A stretch of DNA of 64,000 nucleotides from Atopsyche davidsoni (Eukaryota; Arthropoda; Insecta; Trichoptera; Hydrobiosidae), in NCBI GenBank assembly GCA_022113835.1, contig JAILWY010000001.1, positions 15,430,501-15,494,500 on the forward strand, given 5' to 3'. A model generated the notes under the pieces. It worked only from the letters and a program-made list of their open reading frames with translations. It did no database searches and had not been told where the DNA came from. The number at the start of each line of letters is the position of its first letter. Position 1 is the first letter of the stretch. A program made the position numbers and the translations under genes. Below are positions 46,830-58,900 of this stretch, one piece after another.

Positions 46830-49800
46830 ATGTCTTCGTCAATTAACAAGAATCTCATCTCGTTGAAATGCGTGCTGTTCGAATTTTTTGCAGGTGAAAA
46901 GCTTCTGTTTCATACCTTGTAAGAAATTTCCAACCATTAAAACTTCTCCGGAAGGAAAAGAATTATAAGATCTGCCAGAGTTGTTTACTGACCAATCCCC
47001 ACATGTTTTATTAAACAAGTTTAATTAACAACATCTTTAAAAAAAAAACATCTAAGTACTCTTAAATTATCTTTGTGCAAAAATATAGTATTGTAAATCA
47101 ATATATTTATAATTTAAAAGACAATATCATTATCATCATTAGCTCCCTTGTGTTACTAATACAAAATAAGTTTGCTTTATCTATAACACGCCTTCAAAGT
47201 TTAAGTTAACTTTAAAGGCGTATTGCCTTCAAAGATATTAAACATATACACCAGTAAACGTTCCCACATTAATACAATTTCAAAAACAAATATACATTTT
47301 AGATATTGAAGTACGTTCTTGCTGCAGAGTATTAAAAAGCACTTATAAAAATAGCACCATAGCTTCCATGTTATTAAAAAATGAGTAGATATTAGTAATG
47401 TCTCTGGTGTACTAACTAACTTGTATTTGGTATTTTTCAGGCGTGGGATGCCTGTTCCCTTTCCTGTCAGCCCACATGCGGGCTGTTGGGCTGTCCGTGC
47501 ATGACGCGTGCATCATCTCCATCATAGCACCCTTCGTCTCCATCCTAGGACCCCTCATCGTGGGCCCACTGGCTGACAAGTAAGAATTGTGTACCATCTG
47601 TGGAATATCTACACATTATGTCGATATTATGCTTGTTTTCTTATTATCTGATAATTAAATTAATGAATTTATTAGGTACTTATCACATCTTTTATATGTA
47701 TTAATTTCTGATTGCATTATAATATTTATTTCAGGTTATCTGTGGGCCGAGGATGCGAGCTCACAAATGAAAAAACCAACAGCAGCAGTGGAAACCGACT
47801 GTTGCGGTTTATGATTGCGGCATGCTTGTTGCTGGCTGCGCTATTCTATGGACTGCTCCTAGCGGTCCCCACCATGCAGATCCTGGAGGTTTGTTTTTTT
47901 TCAGCATATATGGAATAAAATCTTCATCATCTCTTTTTCTGTCATAGTGTTAGCAGGAAAAATATTTATAACCACCAAAAATATTTACTTTTATATCAGA
48001 AAAACACTTTCCAACTTTCTTTGTTCCATTTCTTCCAACTCTTATTGATATTCTTTGACTAAACAAATTTAATATTCTTTGCTTTCTAAGTGTTAAAATA
48101 TATATAATGTGTTAAAATGATTATTTTTCCCTTTGAAAGTTTTATAACATTAATATTGGATATTATTTCAGCCAAGACGACCTTCTGTTAGTTTCATGTG
48201 CGATGCTAACGGAGCCACCGTCTTCCAAGAGATGTGCTCTGATGAAAAAATTTGCAATCATTGGACAAACGAGAAAGTAATGCATTTATATTATCACGAA
48301 AATAAATAATTAGTGGTGTTAAATAAAAACATTATAAAATAATTTTTCTATTCCAGGTTGGCTTACTCCGTCTTTCAAAATGTCAGTTTACCTGCGAGAA
48401 GCCTCCCGTAGCGGAAATCCTGTACCTGGAATCAACCTCTACCACAGAATTGCCTTACAAGATTAGAGACGATGGAACTAACGACTATGAGACAGGAACT
48501 GACTATCCTGAAGAAGATGTAATATTACAAAAAAATTTATCAATCAACTAATTATGCTTTTTCAAATATGATTTTCCTATATATTGCAGAAAACATGAAC
48601 TCATTTTTGGTATTTATTTCAAATAGCGTACATGTAATATAAAAAATGATTGTTACCCAGAAAGTTACAAATACACACAAATAAATTTGGTAGTAAAGTT
48701 ATTTTTAACATGATCGATTGGTGTGATATTTGATTACTCAAATTTCTAACCTGTCAGACAGCATTTTATAGACTATCGGAATAGCACCTTACATGTATAT
48801 CTCTCGTTTAATGGTTTTATTGTTTTCTGGACAGGGAGACTATCCCTATGCCGTGCAAGTAGAGCAGTCGGAGTTGCAAGATGTCCTGCCTCATCTGTGT
48901 CACAGTCGCAAAGCAGAAGACAACACCCTGTGTCAGGTTTACACGTCCAAGACCAAGCAACTGGAACTAGATACGGTGTTGCTCTCCGCTGTTGATGAGG
49001 AATACACCAACGAAAATGAAACTGCTTGGTGTAAATATCCTCTGGGTAAGTCTTCCATACTAAGATCAAATTACTATTTAATCTTCACATAATACTGTTT
49101 GAATACACAATTGGCAGATGTTTTCTGTATTTCACATATTTAACAAAATATTTTTGTGATTTTTTTCTAAATAATTATATAAATTGGGTTAAAATTATGT
49201 TATTAGGTATATTAATGTTTAATAGTAGAATAACAAAATTTGCTTAGAAGCTGTTGCTTTTTAACTGGTAACTCTTTTGGGTTGATTTTAAATTATAATA
49301 GAAGCTAATCATTTTACAACATTTATTGAATGCTTATAGTTAAATTTACTGACAATAATTATTTTATCTTTTCAGGGGGGTTATTCCAATGTCTAGTCCC
49401 TGAAAGTATACAGATGTCGCTATCGAGTGAGTCGGAGAACGGTTCGTGCCATCCAGTGGTAGAATGCCGCGTAGACGACCCTTATGATGCTGCAGATAGT
49501 GTATTGGCAGAATCACAATGCAAGTTGTATGTTGGGGATCCAGATGCTACATTCTGGAGTTACCTCATTTTCAGGTAGGGCACATAATATATAAAAATAA
49601 GTAGCAAAAATCTTCAAAAACAACCTCAAGCCATGTCACAACAGCAGAAAAAGTCTTTTAAAAAGCATCATATCAATTTACATAAAAGTCATATTAATTT
49701 CTTAGTCAAAAAATATTCCCTATTTTACAACAATTCTTCATATGGTGGTTTTAGTATTTTCTAAACCTTTCACATATTATGTTATTTATAAATTTAAGAT

Positions 49801-52800
49801 CTCTTGGTGACCTGTTTGCGACATCGGCCCTGTGTTTACTGTGCACGGCATGCGTGATCGCCACCCGTGAGACATCAATTGGTCGAGGGGACGTGGGGCG
49901 CCAGCTGGCCTTCGGGGTCATCGGCATGGCCATCCTGCCGCCTCTGGTGGGTTTCATCCACCAGAGCGTGGTGGACGATCCTGACCTGCCGGCCTACCTG
50001 GTTCCCATCATTGTGGCTGTCATTTTGTTAGTCATCGCTGCCATCATCACCATCTGCGCCAGGTGAACTATTTAATAAAACCCATAAACTTGTTAAAAAC
50101 ACAAGCCTCCTTGCATTTATAGCATATTATTTTGACGTAGTGGGAAAATATTTAATGTAGATGTGTATTTCAGTGAGATGCCACTGTCTCCACCAGAGTG
50201 GTGGTGGCACACCAAGGCCGGGTTACTGGCTTTGCCCATGAATACAGTACGGCGATATGGGCTGGAAACAATTGCCATTCTGATCGTTCTAATTTTCCTC
50301 GGAATCTTCTGGAGTGCTTTGGACAGTTACATGCCATGGTAAGATATTGCCTAATTTGAGTTATAGTTTTCCCGCATAGATTACTAAACCAATAGCAGTT
50401 TAGTATCTGTTCTGGGGATATATTGTGTTTTTATTTTATTATAATATACTATTATTACATTTTTCCATGCTTTTGCTCAAATTTTCATTTGAATTAAAAA
50501 ATAAGTATTACATTTTTTTTTGGTACTCAGGACGGTTAAGGAGTTGAAGGGATCAGACCTGCTGCTGAGTCTCACCATGCTGGTGGGATCCCTCCCGGCC
50601 ATCCCCATTTTATGGAAGGCTGAGCGCGTGGTGGACTACTGCGGCCATTCCAACCTCTTTATCGGCGCCTTCACTTTCTATATCCTCCGATACACAGGTC
50701 TGCCTCCTTACCAAGCGAGTAGTGTTTTCAAAATCGATTATTTCTTAAATTTGTATCTTTTGCATAATAATTATTTACATCTCCAATTTATTTATATTAA
50801 AAAGTTTAACTTCCTTAATTTTTTTTGAAAGGAATTTAACAATATATTTTATTAAAATTGAATAATAGGTCTTCCCACAGTAATATTTCTTGAACTCAAA
50901 AACGTAAAACCGAAATAATCAACAATTAACTATTTACTATCAGGAATGGCGATAATGGAGGATCCTTGGTGGGTGCTGATGTGTGAGGCGCTGGAGGTAT
51001 TCACGCTGAGCCTCATGTGGGTCACAGCTGTGCTCTACTTCCGCCATCTCATCCCCCGCAAGTACACCTGCACCGGCCAGGCACTGCCCGTCATTGCCCA
51101 CTTCTGCATCGGTAAGAAAACCACAAATTTTCTTACATATACCGCCCTTTTACTCATGGGCCTGACTTATAATCAGGCTAAATTCTATTAAACCAAAGGA
51201 TAAAGGATATTCACTGTTTATATAACTGTACATAATTTGCATGAAAAATAATACACTGGAAAGTGCAATAACAATCATGTATTACGTTTCAGGTCGCTGT
51301 CTCGGAGCTCTCATCGGGCTGACAGTAAAGAAAGATCCGACTGTGAAGTCTAAAGTGTCATACATCATCTGGAATCTTCAGAATAGTTATAGGGCGCTGG
51401 CGATCTCAGCATGCGTGCTTGGTTTGGTGTATTGGGTCGTCTACTACTTCATCTTGGCTCCCCTTTGCCGAGCTTCCACCACAGGACCCCCCAACCCCAC
51501 CGCTATGCAAGGTAACCATCCGTCATATTTACTAACTCAAGTAACCTATGTGTGTTCCCAATCAAAACTTAATAATTAATCAAAATATTAGATAATCTAC
51601 TGACATGTGTAAATACTCTTATTAATTCCTTTCCATGTAAACAAATAAAGCCAGCACCGTGGAGACAGAGATGAGAGGTAACCAAAGAGTATTGAGAGCA
51701 CATCATCCGCACTGTTATACAAATATTTAGATATTTGCAATATTATTGATCATACACCGAAATTAATCTTTCTGAATTTATACAAATTCTTAATATAATT
51801 AGCTCTTTTTAAAAATCAATCAATTTTGCATGAAATGGCTAACCTTATTTAATTTTCAAAGTTCAACAACATCACCATTATTCACATCACAAATCTATTT
51901 TTGCCAATGTGCATTCACAATATTTTTATTAAAAAAAGCTGCACTAGATGGAAAATGTTTTCAATGATTTTATTGGAATGCTTTACAGAACTCACTTCCA
52001 GATTATTAAGATATCAAATAAAATATAATAAGCTCATAATGCAAAATGAGGGCATTTTCAGTACTTGAGATGTTCGTCCATCATTAAAGTGCACTTTTGC
52101 AAGTCATAGCACGGTGTAAATAAATTAGATTAAGATATGTAAGCGTGAGCACACAAACACTTTTTCCACGCAAATGTAGCTTAGAATAGTATCTGACTTC
52201 AGGTAAGCTCATAATGAACAAAGAGGAACCTTGGAATATTTCACGTTGAAGATTAATGAATACAATTATGTTATTTAACATAGTAAATACTCAATTCTTG
52301 GATGTTATGCCACGGCTTTTTGTTTAATGTTCTGACATTCCCATTCTGTTACCGAGACCATCTTCAAGTCCCTAAAGAAGAACCCGATACCAGGACCAAA
52401 GCGTCGGAACATTAAATTAATATACAAATATTTATAATAATTACAACCGCTAAAACACAAACACTTTTTTGACATTGTCAAAACTAAATAATACACGTGA
52501 TATTAAAATCAGATTATAATATCTTGATTACTTAATATAAAAATTTGTTCAAGGCAACCTTTAAATGTATTTTTCTATAATGATTGACACAAACATCATA
52601 CATGCAGTTTACCAATTCAAAAAATGCATCTAACAATTAGAAACCACTCAATTTCAATTTGTTGCATATATTTACTTACATATATACACGCTGAGAATTG
52701 AATAGTATAATACCGACATGTTAAATTGAAATTGTATTTCAAAACTTTGGCTTTACAACTAGATCACACGTTTTCAAATAAATCACAATAATGACAGCAG

Positions 52801-52953
52801 ATTAGTGTTAAATATAAAATGTTATAAATTTATAGAGCAACGATTTTACCTTTGATTTCAGGACTAAACGGCAACGGAGCCTCCAATGGGAACTACACGC
52901 CCCTGAGAGTGTACCACAACGAAAGAGCAAAAAAGGGACAGTTCAAATATTAA
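46830..52953 (+). CDS. MFSD6-like major facilitator superfamily transporter, 14 exons
   Basis: The 711-residue multi-pass membrane protein is assembled from exons 46830-46893, 47441-47579, 47735-47888, 48172-48276, 48357-48518, 48835-49045, 49376-49574, 49799-50062, 50174-50338, 50531-50697, 50944-51111, 51293-51511, 51651-51677 and 52862-52953. All junctions are GT-AG and keep frame. The start MSSSINKNLISLKCVLFEFF runs straight into TM1, as expected for this family. Three helices (about 12-34, 44-64, 92-112) precede a large Cys-rich loop (about 114-340) with potential N-glycosylation sites (NET, NGS). About nine helices follow: 346-366, 381-399, 411-431, 463-482, 498-516 and later. This layout, with the big loop between TM3 and TM4, matches the MFS_1_like/MFSD6 group; the substrate is unknown. 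The tail is cytosolic and polar. It converges with ADD1. Confidence 0.93.
47188..47221. repeat. Hairpin in intron 1 of the MFSD6-like gene
   Basis: acgccttcaaagtttaagtt then aactttaaaggcgt forms arms of 7 + 6 bp with one mismatch and a 6-nt loop. Confidence 0.7.
51651..51677 (+). CDS. 27-nt in-frame microexon of the MFSD6-like gene
   Basis: Flanked by aaataaag and gtaacc, it encodes (A)STVETEMR in the cytosolic tail. Exon 12 ends and exon 14 begins in the same phase, so inclusion (711 aa) and skipping (702 aa) both keep frame. The acceptor is AAG with a poor pyrimidine tract, and the downstream intron is long (1.18 kb), so regulated inclusion is plausible. It is inferred from phase and splice sites only. 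Confidence 0.65.
52295..52411. mobile_element. Back-to-back family E ends in MFSD6-like intron 13
   Basis: Minus strand: cttgaagatggtctcggtaa then cagaatgggaatgtcagaac (52331-52367). Plus strand directly after: cctaaagaagaacccgatac then caggaccaaagcgtcggaac (52371-52410). Both are degenerate hammerhead-like cores pointing outward, with ttcttgga at 52295. Confidence 0.5.
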
Positions 52954-55928
52954 AAACATTTCTACCTATTTGCTAATACATTGTTTGATAATTTCTCAAT
53001 TGAATCAAATTCAGTTTTGTACCTTTATCTATTTTTTTTAATATATGAATGTTGTTTACTGTACTGCCTATCAATTGGTCAATATTTAGAGGTAAAGTGA
53101 GCTTCTGTTTTTGTACTTTCCTAAGAAGGATTAATTCTTGTGCCTTCGTACTCGCTCACTGTCAATAAAGTATATTTTTACAATGCTAATTAATATGCAC
53201 GAGATTTCTTTTCACATAATGATGTTTGTTATAAAAGTGGATAGGATAATCTACCACATCTTCCAGCTATTATCACCTGCATTTGATGCAAATGATAATT
53301 TATTTTTGCAGTTATTGTATATGTCATTTCCGATGAGCCTTACCAAATTAAAATCTATTGATTTTTTAAAAATATTGTTTTGAAAAACTGTCATTTTAAT
53401 CACTACTTCACTGGCAATATTCAGTTTAAAGTTGTTCATAGATTTAACATAATTTATTTAAGTAATTTACGGTGTATAATTGTAATTTATAATAAATAAT
53501 AGTCACTTATTGTAAACTGAACCTGCTTAGATTGTCAAATTCTCATATGGCAGCGATAATCGGTCATCGGTTTTATTCTCTAAGATGTGTAAATTTATGG
53601 ATAAAAATGCATTTACAAACTAGAATATGTTCACAGAATTATGAAATTTTGCTTGAGTATAACTTCCTTAAATAGTAAATATTGATTAACAAATCAGTTA
53701 AAATAATTATTATTTGAGGAGACATACATTGTTAATAAATTAAGATATTTGTGTTCACACAAATATCTTAATTTATTTTACCAATATCTCTCGTGGCATT
53801 TCTGTATAAATAAATAATAAACAATAATTGTTTTTGTACTCTCATTCGTTTTATTGAAATCCTTAAAATTATGGTTTGTTAAGACTTAGGCTGTTTAAAA
53901 AAATTAACACATTTCGAATGGTAATTATTTATTACATTTCATTAAAAAATTCAATAAAAGCAAAATTATATTAATAATTTGCCGACAAGAGTTTGATGAC
54001 ATTGTCCGCTCTTTTCCACGTGGAATTATAATTTTTATTCACATACTCAAAGCCTTACGTCTGAAACTCCTTTGCGTCCAAACAAAAAGTCAACATTGTA
54101 ATATCTAGTGACAATTTATAAAATCTAGATAACAACATTGTCACCGATCTCTCCATTGATCAAACGGGATGAATTTTATCAGCCCGCTGATAAATTTCAT
54201 TCTTTTCCCATAGTGAGTCTCTTCGACACTAATAAAACGTCGAGAAAAATACGACAACCCAGATTATAGCTACTCTGTATTCAAGACGAAAGAGGACGTG
54301 ACTTCTTAAAATAAAATTTTAAAATAAAATAATATACGCGACAGTGCTCATACAAAATGCTTATATACCAAAATAATTCACATAATTCCCAAAATTTAAA
54401 TGCAGTTTAAACTGATATAAAACACTTCAAATCAAACTTGTGTGGAATGAAAACTTCAGTCCGTGCGAGGAGCGCGTAATCCGATGCAAAGGGATATGTG
54501 CACAACTCTATTCCTACGAGTGTTCAGTCAACTCACAACATATACCTTCTCAACAATGACTTCTCACTTTTCAGTTAGTAAAATATTTATGCAAATGTAA
54601 ATAAAAGACACAAAATATCTTTACAATGATAAAAAATATTGGGTATAAATAAACATTAAAAAAAATATCCAAAGACGACAGCTCAGCAATGGCTTAATAT
54701 CATTATTTTCAAATCTCAATAAATTTGTGATCGAAAACATAAAAGATTTTCACTTGTATTCAGATTTTGAATGATCGGTTATTTAAAACATCACCAACAA
54801 AATTACACTGTACATTCACACTTAAGATTTTGTAAAAACTTTAAAATTAAAATACAATTCTAACTTATCAAGAAGGGTTTGAAATCATTTCATTAATTGC
54901 ACTGAGAAGACTGCGCTGTTCTTAGTAGCTGCAAGTACATCGCACACACTGCTCACCCAACATGGTAACCCTCTAGCATAAAAATTGCTTAGGTATTTCA
55001 TTTAAAAGATCTCAATTATATCTCACCGAAGGCTTTACAGAATAGTTATTTAATATTATGCATAATCTGTCAATAAACTTTACGCGAGGTTTAAATACTT
55101 AATGCACATGATTGTGACATTTATTTATGTCCTAAGCACAATCAAACAAAGTAGCCGAGTAAGTCAAGCATAACCAAACCCCGTAAGGCTTAGTAGCAAG
55201 ATGATTTGTCACTTTCGTATTCAGTATCATATGATAGATACAAGAGTTCAAAATCAAAGAGCTGCATTGAAAGGGTTATGAATGACAAAAATCCACATGC
55301 AACTGTCAGGAGAATGTTGGGCTGCATGACTTTATGTGTCAACTTATGCAGTTACAGATATAACGAGGGATAAAATTCAGACAAATGAAAAAATAATACA
55401 TAATGGCAATAAAATTTCAATTTTTTGCAATGTATTATATAAGCACTGCACGGTCTAATTATATCACGATGAGCACTAACAAGAGCACCTAGAGCATCTC
55501 GGTCAATATGGGATAGAGAATATTCCAAGCCATTCTCACCCGGCTGCCAAAATGTTACACTACTTACAATACTTTTAATGTCAAAATTAATAGGGGGTGA
55601 GTATTCATATTTTTATGAATATTAAAGATCCATATTGCCAAGTCAAGTGAGGTTGGGAAACATCTTGTATAAACCAGAAGGGAGCCTGTGCTTAAATTAA
55701 AATATCCCTTTCAATAAGAAGAAAGAACAATTCGCATGCGTCAGGAATGTAACTCTGTACTATGTGAACTTTGGACTCTCCTGAAGTTTAATTTCCTTTC
55801 AAAATATACAAATCAAACACCTCTAGTCTGGTTTCACCACTGTATTTGCGAATGGACACTCACTCATCATGTAGAACTTAACAAAAATGACCACGCAGAC
55901 TCGGCAGTGTACGATAGTCATGAATCCT
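52954..55928. other. Convergent intergenic interval with both 3' UTRs
   Basis: Holds the 3' UTR of the MFSD6-like gene (first AATAAA-type signal near 53163, more near 53490 and 53808) and that of ADD1 on the minus strand (TTTATT, i.e. minus-strand AATAAA, near 55120 and 54030). The exact ends cannot be read. No other gene is seen. Confidence 0.5.
53734..53777. repeat. 44-bp near-perfect palindrome between convergent genes
   Basis: aataaattaagatatttgtg then t, a 2-nt spacer tc, and the exact reverse complement: two 21-bp arms. It lies downstream of the MFSD6-like stop and contains AATAAA on both strands, so it could belong to a 3' end region. Confidence 0.93.
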
Positions 55929-58900
55929 TCAGTCCGCTAACTGAGGCATATTTACATTCTTTTCATTCTCCACCAGTGTCGAGCTCGAGAACTTTTGCGG
56001 GGAACTGTCCACTTCCATCGCTTCAGGCTCCGAAAGGTCTAGCAGGTTGTCAATGAGCTCATCACTGATAGAATTATCAGCCATGTTTTTATTCACTAAA
56101 TTTACTTCAGTGAGAGAATCTTTCATGAGACTGTTGCCATTTTTAATATTTTCTAATTCTCGCGTATTGTTTGGATGCGTCTCACCGTTTTCTTCCTTGT
56201 CCTCTCGAACCCCGTTCAAGTTGCAATCAGAATTACCATCATTCTCAACCTTTTTTGGATCATCTTTTCGGTGAGATGCTCGAACACTGTCTTCGAGAGG
56301 GTTTTCTTGAGACAGGTTTTCTTTTGATGTACTTTTCTCAGAAAGACCTTCTTTAAGACGGTTCTCAAGGCGGCTCTCTTCAGGACGGATCGCATCCGGG
56401 CGGATCTCCTCTGAGCTGATGTCTTCTGAACGGGCCTCATCCATTGAATTATCTTCGGGAGCATCTTCACTCGGAGCCCCAGCAGACGCAACCTCATCAG
56501 CGCTGGTCGTATCGACAATTTCGCACCGCACATCTGCAAAAGGGTCCACGCGCTCCAAATCATTACTATTTTCGGGATTGTCACCTGCTGATGAAGATTC
56601 CAAATCCTTGTCCTGCTTGGAAGAGTCATTTGAATTCTCATCAATGAATATCGGCTCATCGGGTTCCTTAACAGCGGGCTCTTGGTGATGACATTTTTTT
56701 TCATCTTCGGTCTTCTCTGGCTCTTCAGTGGACAAGATCTGCACCTCGTCTTCATCATCACTGTAAAGATGTAAGGAATCGTTCTCAGCCAACCAGGTCC
56801 GAAAGCCCTCAGTGAGGCTGTCTCGGACCTCAGAGAACCTGCGGGAGGATGTCTTCAGAAGTTGGTCAAGGGCTTGGTGTGCATTCTTGATCTCCTGAAT
56901 ATTTTTGCTTGTGAGGTCTCCTGATGCACTCTTCAGTTTGCCTAAGCGACTAAGGACATAGTTCATAACGTCAATAGCGTCAGTGAGGTTATACTTGTAC
57001 CACTCAAAAGACCCAACACTGGAGGCTGTACTAGTAGCAACAGAGGTTGCAGCCAAGGCGGCTGCAGCAGCAGAGGTGCGCGTGCTGCGTCCACGTGGTG
57101 CGCGTGTTTGACGTGGAGCAGGTGGTGGTGGCGGGCGAGGACTCACGGGAGTGGTCCACGAATGCACTGGCTTACGGTTTTTGGACAGTAGGCGGGCTTG
57201 CAAACGTTGAGATGGCGGCGCACGAGGCCGCGTACCCGAACCCTCATTGACAGATACGATGGTAGCAGAATAGCCACCGGGCATCTTAGGGTTAATATTA
57301 ACTGCAAAAACGCGACCATCAGGGAGCTTATACATCTTACTAGAAGATAGAGTGGAGGGGTCAACCTTGAACTTGAGACCGCCAGTGAGCTCGTTGACAG
57401 TGACGTCGTTCTCAGTCATCTGAATGATGTTGGAGAAAGCGTTGGCAGGTAAAGGAGCTGAAAAGCGGGCCGAGGGCTCCGTGAGTGCAGAGAGCGGGCG
57501 CGGCACGAGCTTCGGAGGGACGATTGCCGAGGTGGGGGTGAGGCACTGAACATCGTCGTCTTTGGTCTCCTCTTGTACTTCTTCGCGGGCTAGGGGCACG
57601 AGAGAAGGCAGGCCAGCACCACCGATCTCACTAACTTCGCAGACCGGTTCAAGAAGAGGAAAATCAGGAGTACAGACCACACTGTCATCCCCGGGCGTTA
57701 CCATAGTGGTAGACAATTGAGACATATCCAGTCCCTGAAAATAATAATAACATTTGAGAAGTGAAAATTAAGGTACCATGGATAAATATGTAAAAGAAAT
57801 TATATAAACAATGTAGAGATTGACATATTGACACTTTAAAAATTGAGATTCCGCAACATATTTGGATACTTGTGTTTAAAATTAAGACTAGCTTACCCGT
57901 GTTAAACTCTCCAGGGACAAGTTAAGATTATCGTGAGGAATGGCATTAGAGTAGCAGTCCTTGATGCCAGAGGAAAAGTTTGTTGGCATAAAGCCATTGT
58001 AAGCACGAGAGCCCATGCCACGTGGCCCTGGGCGACGTGGACGCCGCTCCGCACGGTGGAATGGCGGCACAGCCATGCCGAGGCCGGGCAAGGGCGGGAA
58101 CCGTAGACCGGGCGCCATGGTGGGTGTATTGAGTCGTATCTTCTTGACAATGATAGGAGGAGAAGACACAACAGGTGAAATTGATGTAATAGGGGCAATG
58201 GGGACGGGCACAACAGGGATGGGCAGCTTGAGACTGATGGGGGACGAAATGGAGATGGGTGATGATATAGATATGGGGGAAGCAGAGCGCTTAATGGCTT
58301 GTTTGATCTCAGGTGGTAGGGTTTTCTTTTCCAATCGAGGCATGATGGCACGGCGCTTATACTCGTTGGTGGACCGCTGGCGTGTGTTGTTCTTTTTGCA
58401 GCACTCAGACTCGTCCACTTGACATTTCCTCAGAAGAACAACCTTGAGGGCAAGGTCCTCAGCATTCTGAGCTTTTCTAAAAAGTAATAGAACCAAATTT
58501 ACTTTTAAAATCAACTCCATCTATATTGAAGTAATCAATATTTTTGACAGACTACTTGGTGGAATTCCATTTTAATATTTTAAATAAAATACTCGAGTGA
58601 TTTTTCCTCATGTTAATTTTTATTGGTGACCAGTTTCCCCAACCTTTCACATTGACATTACCAAACTCATTTTATTTGAAATACCATCTATATTGGCCTT
58701 AGTATAAAGTCAGTTGATTTTCAATCCCAATATCATATCGGTTTGAGCTCCCACACAAAACTACTGGGAGGCATTTTGTGTATCCGCACTTGGTCACGTA
58801 ATTACATATTTTACTATTAATATTTTTAATAAAATACTTGAGTGATTTGTCTACATATTATGTTAACATGTGGAAAAATCATTCAAGTACATACTTTATT

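Noticed and set aside
55736..58422. Plus-strand frames opposite ADD1
   Set aside because: They are mirror frames of the long ADD1 exons 5 and 6; the minus strand has the continuous spliced gene with a complete ADD domain.
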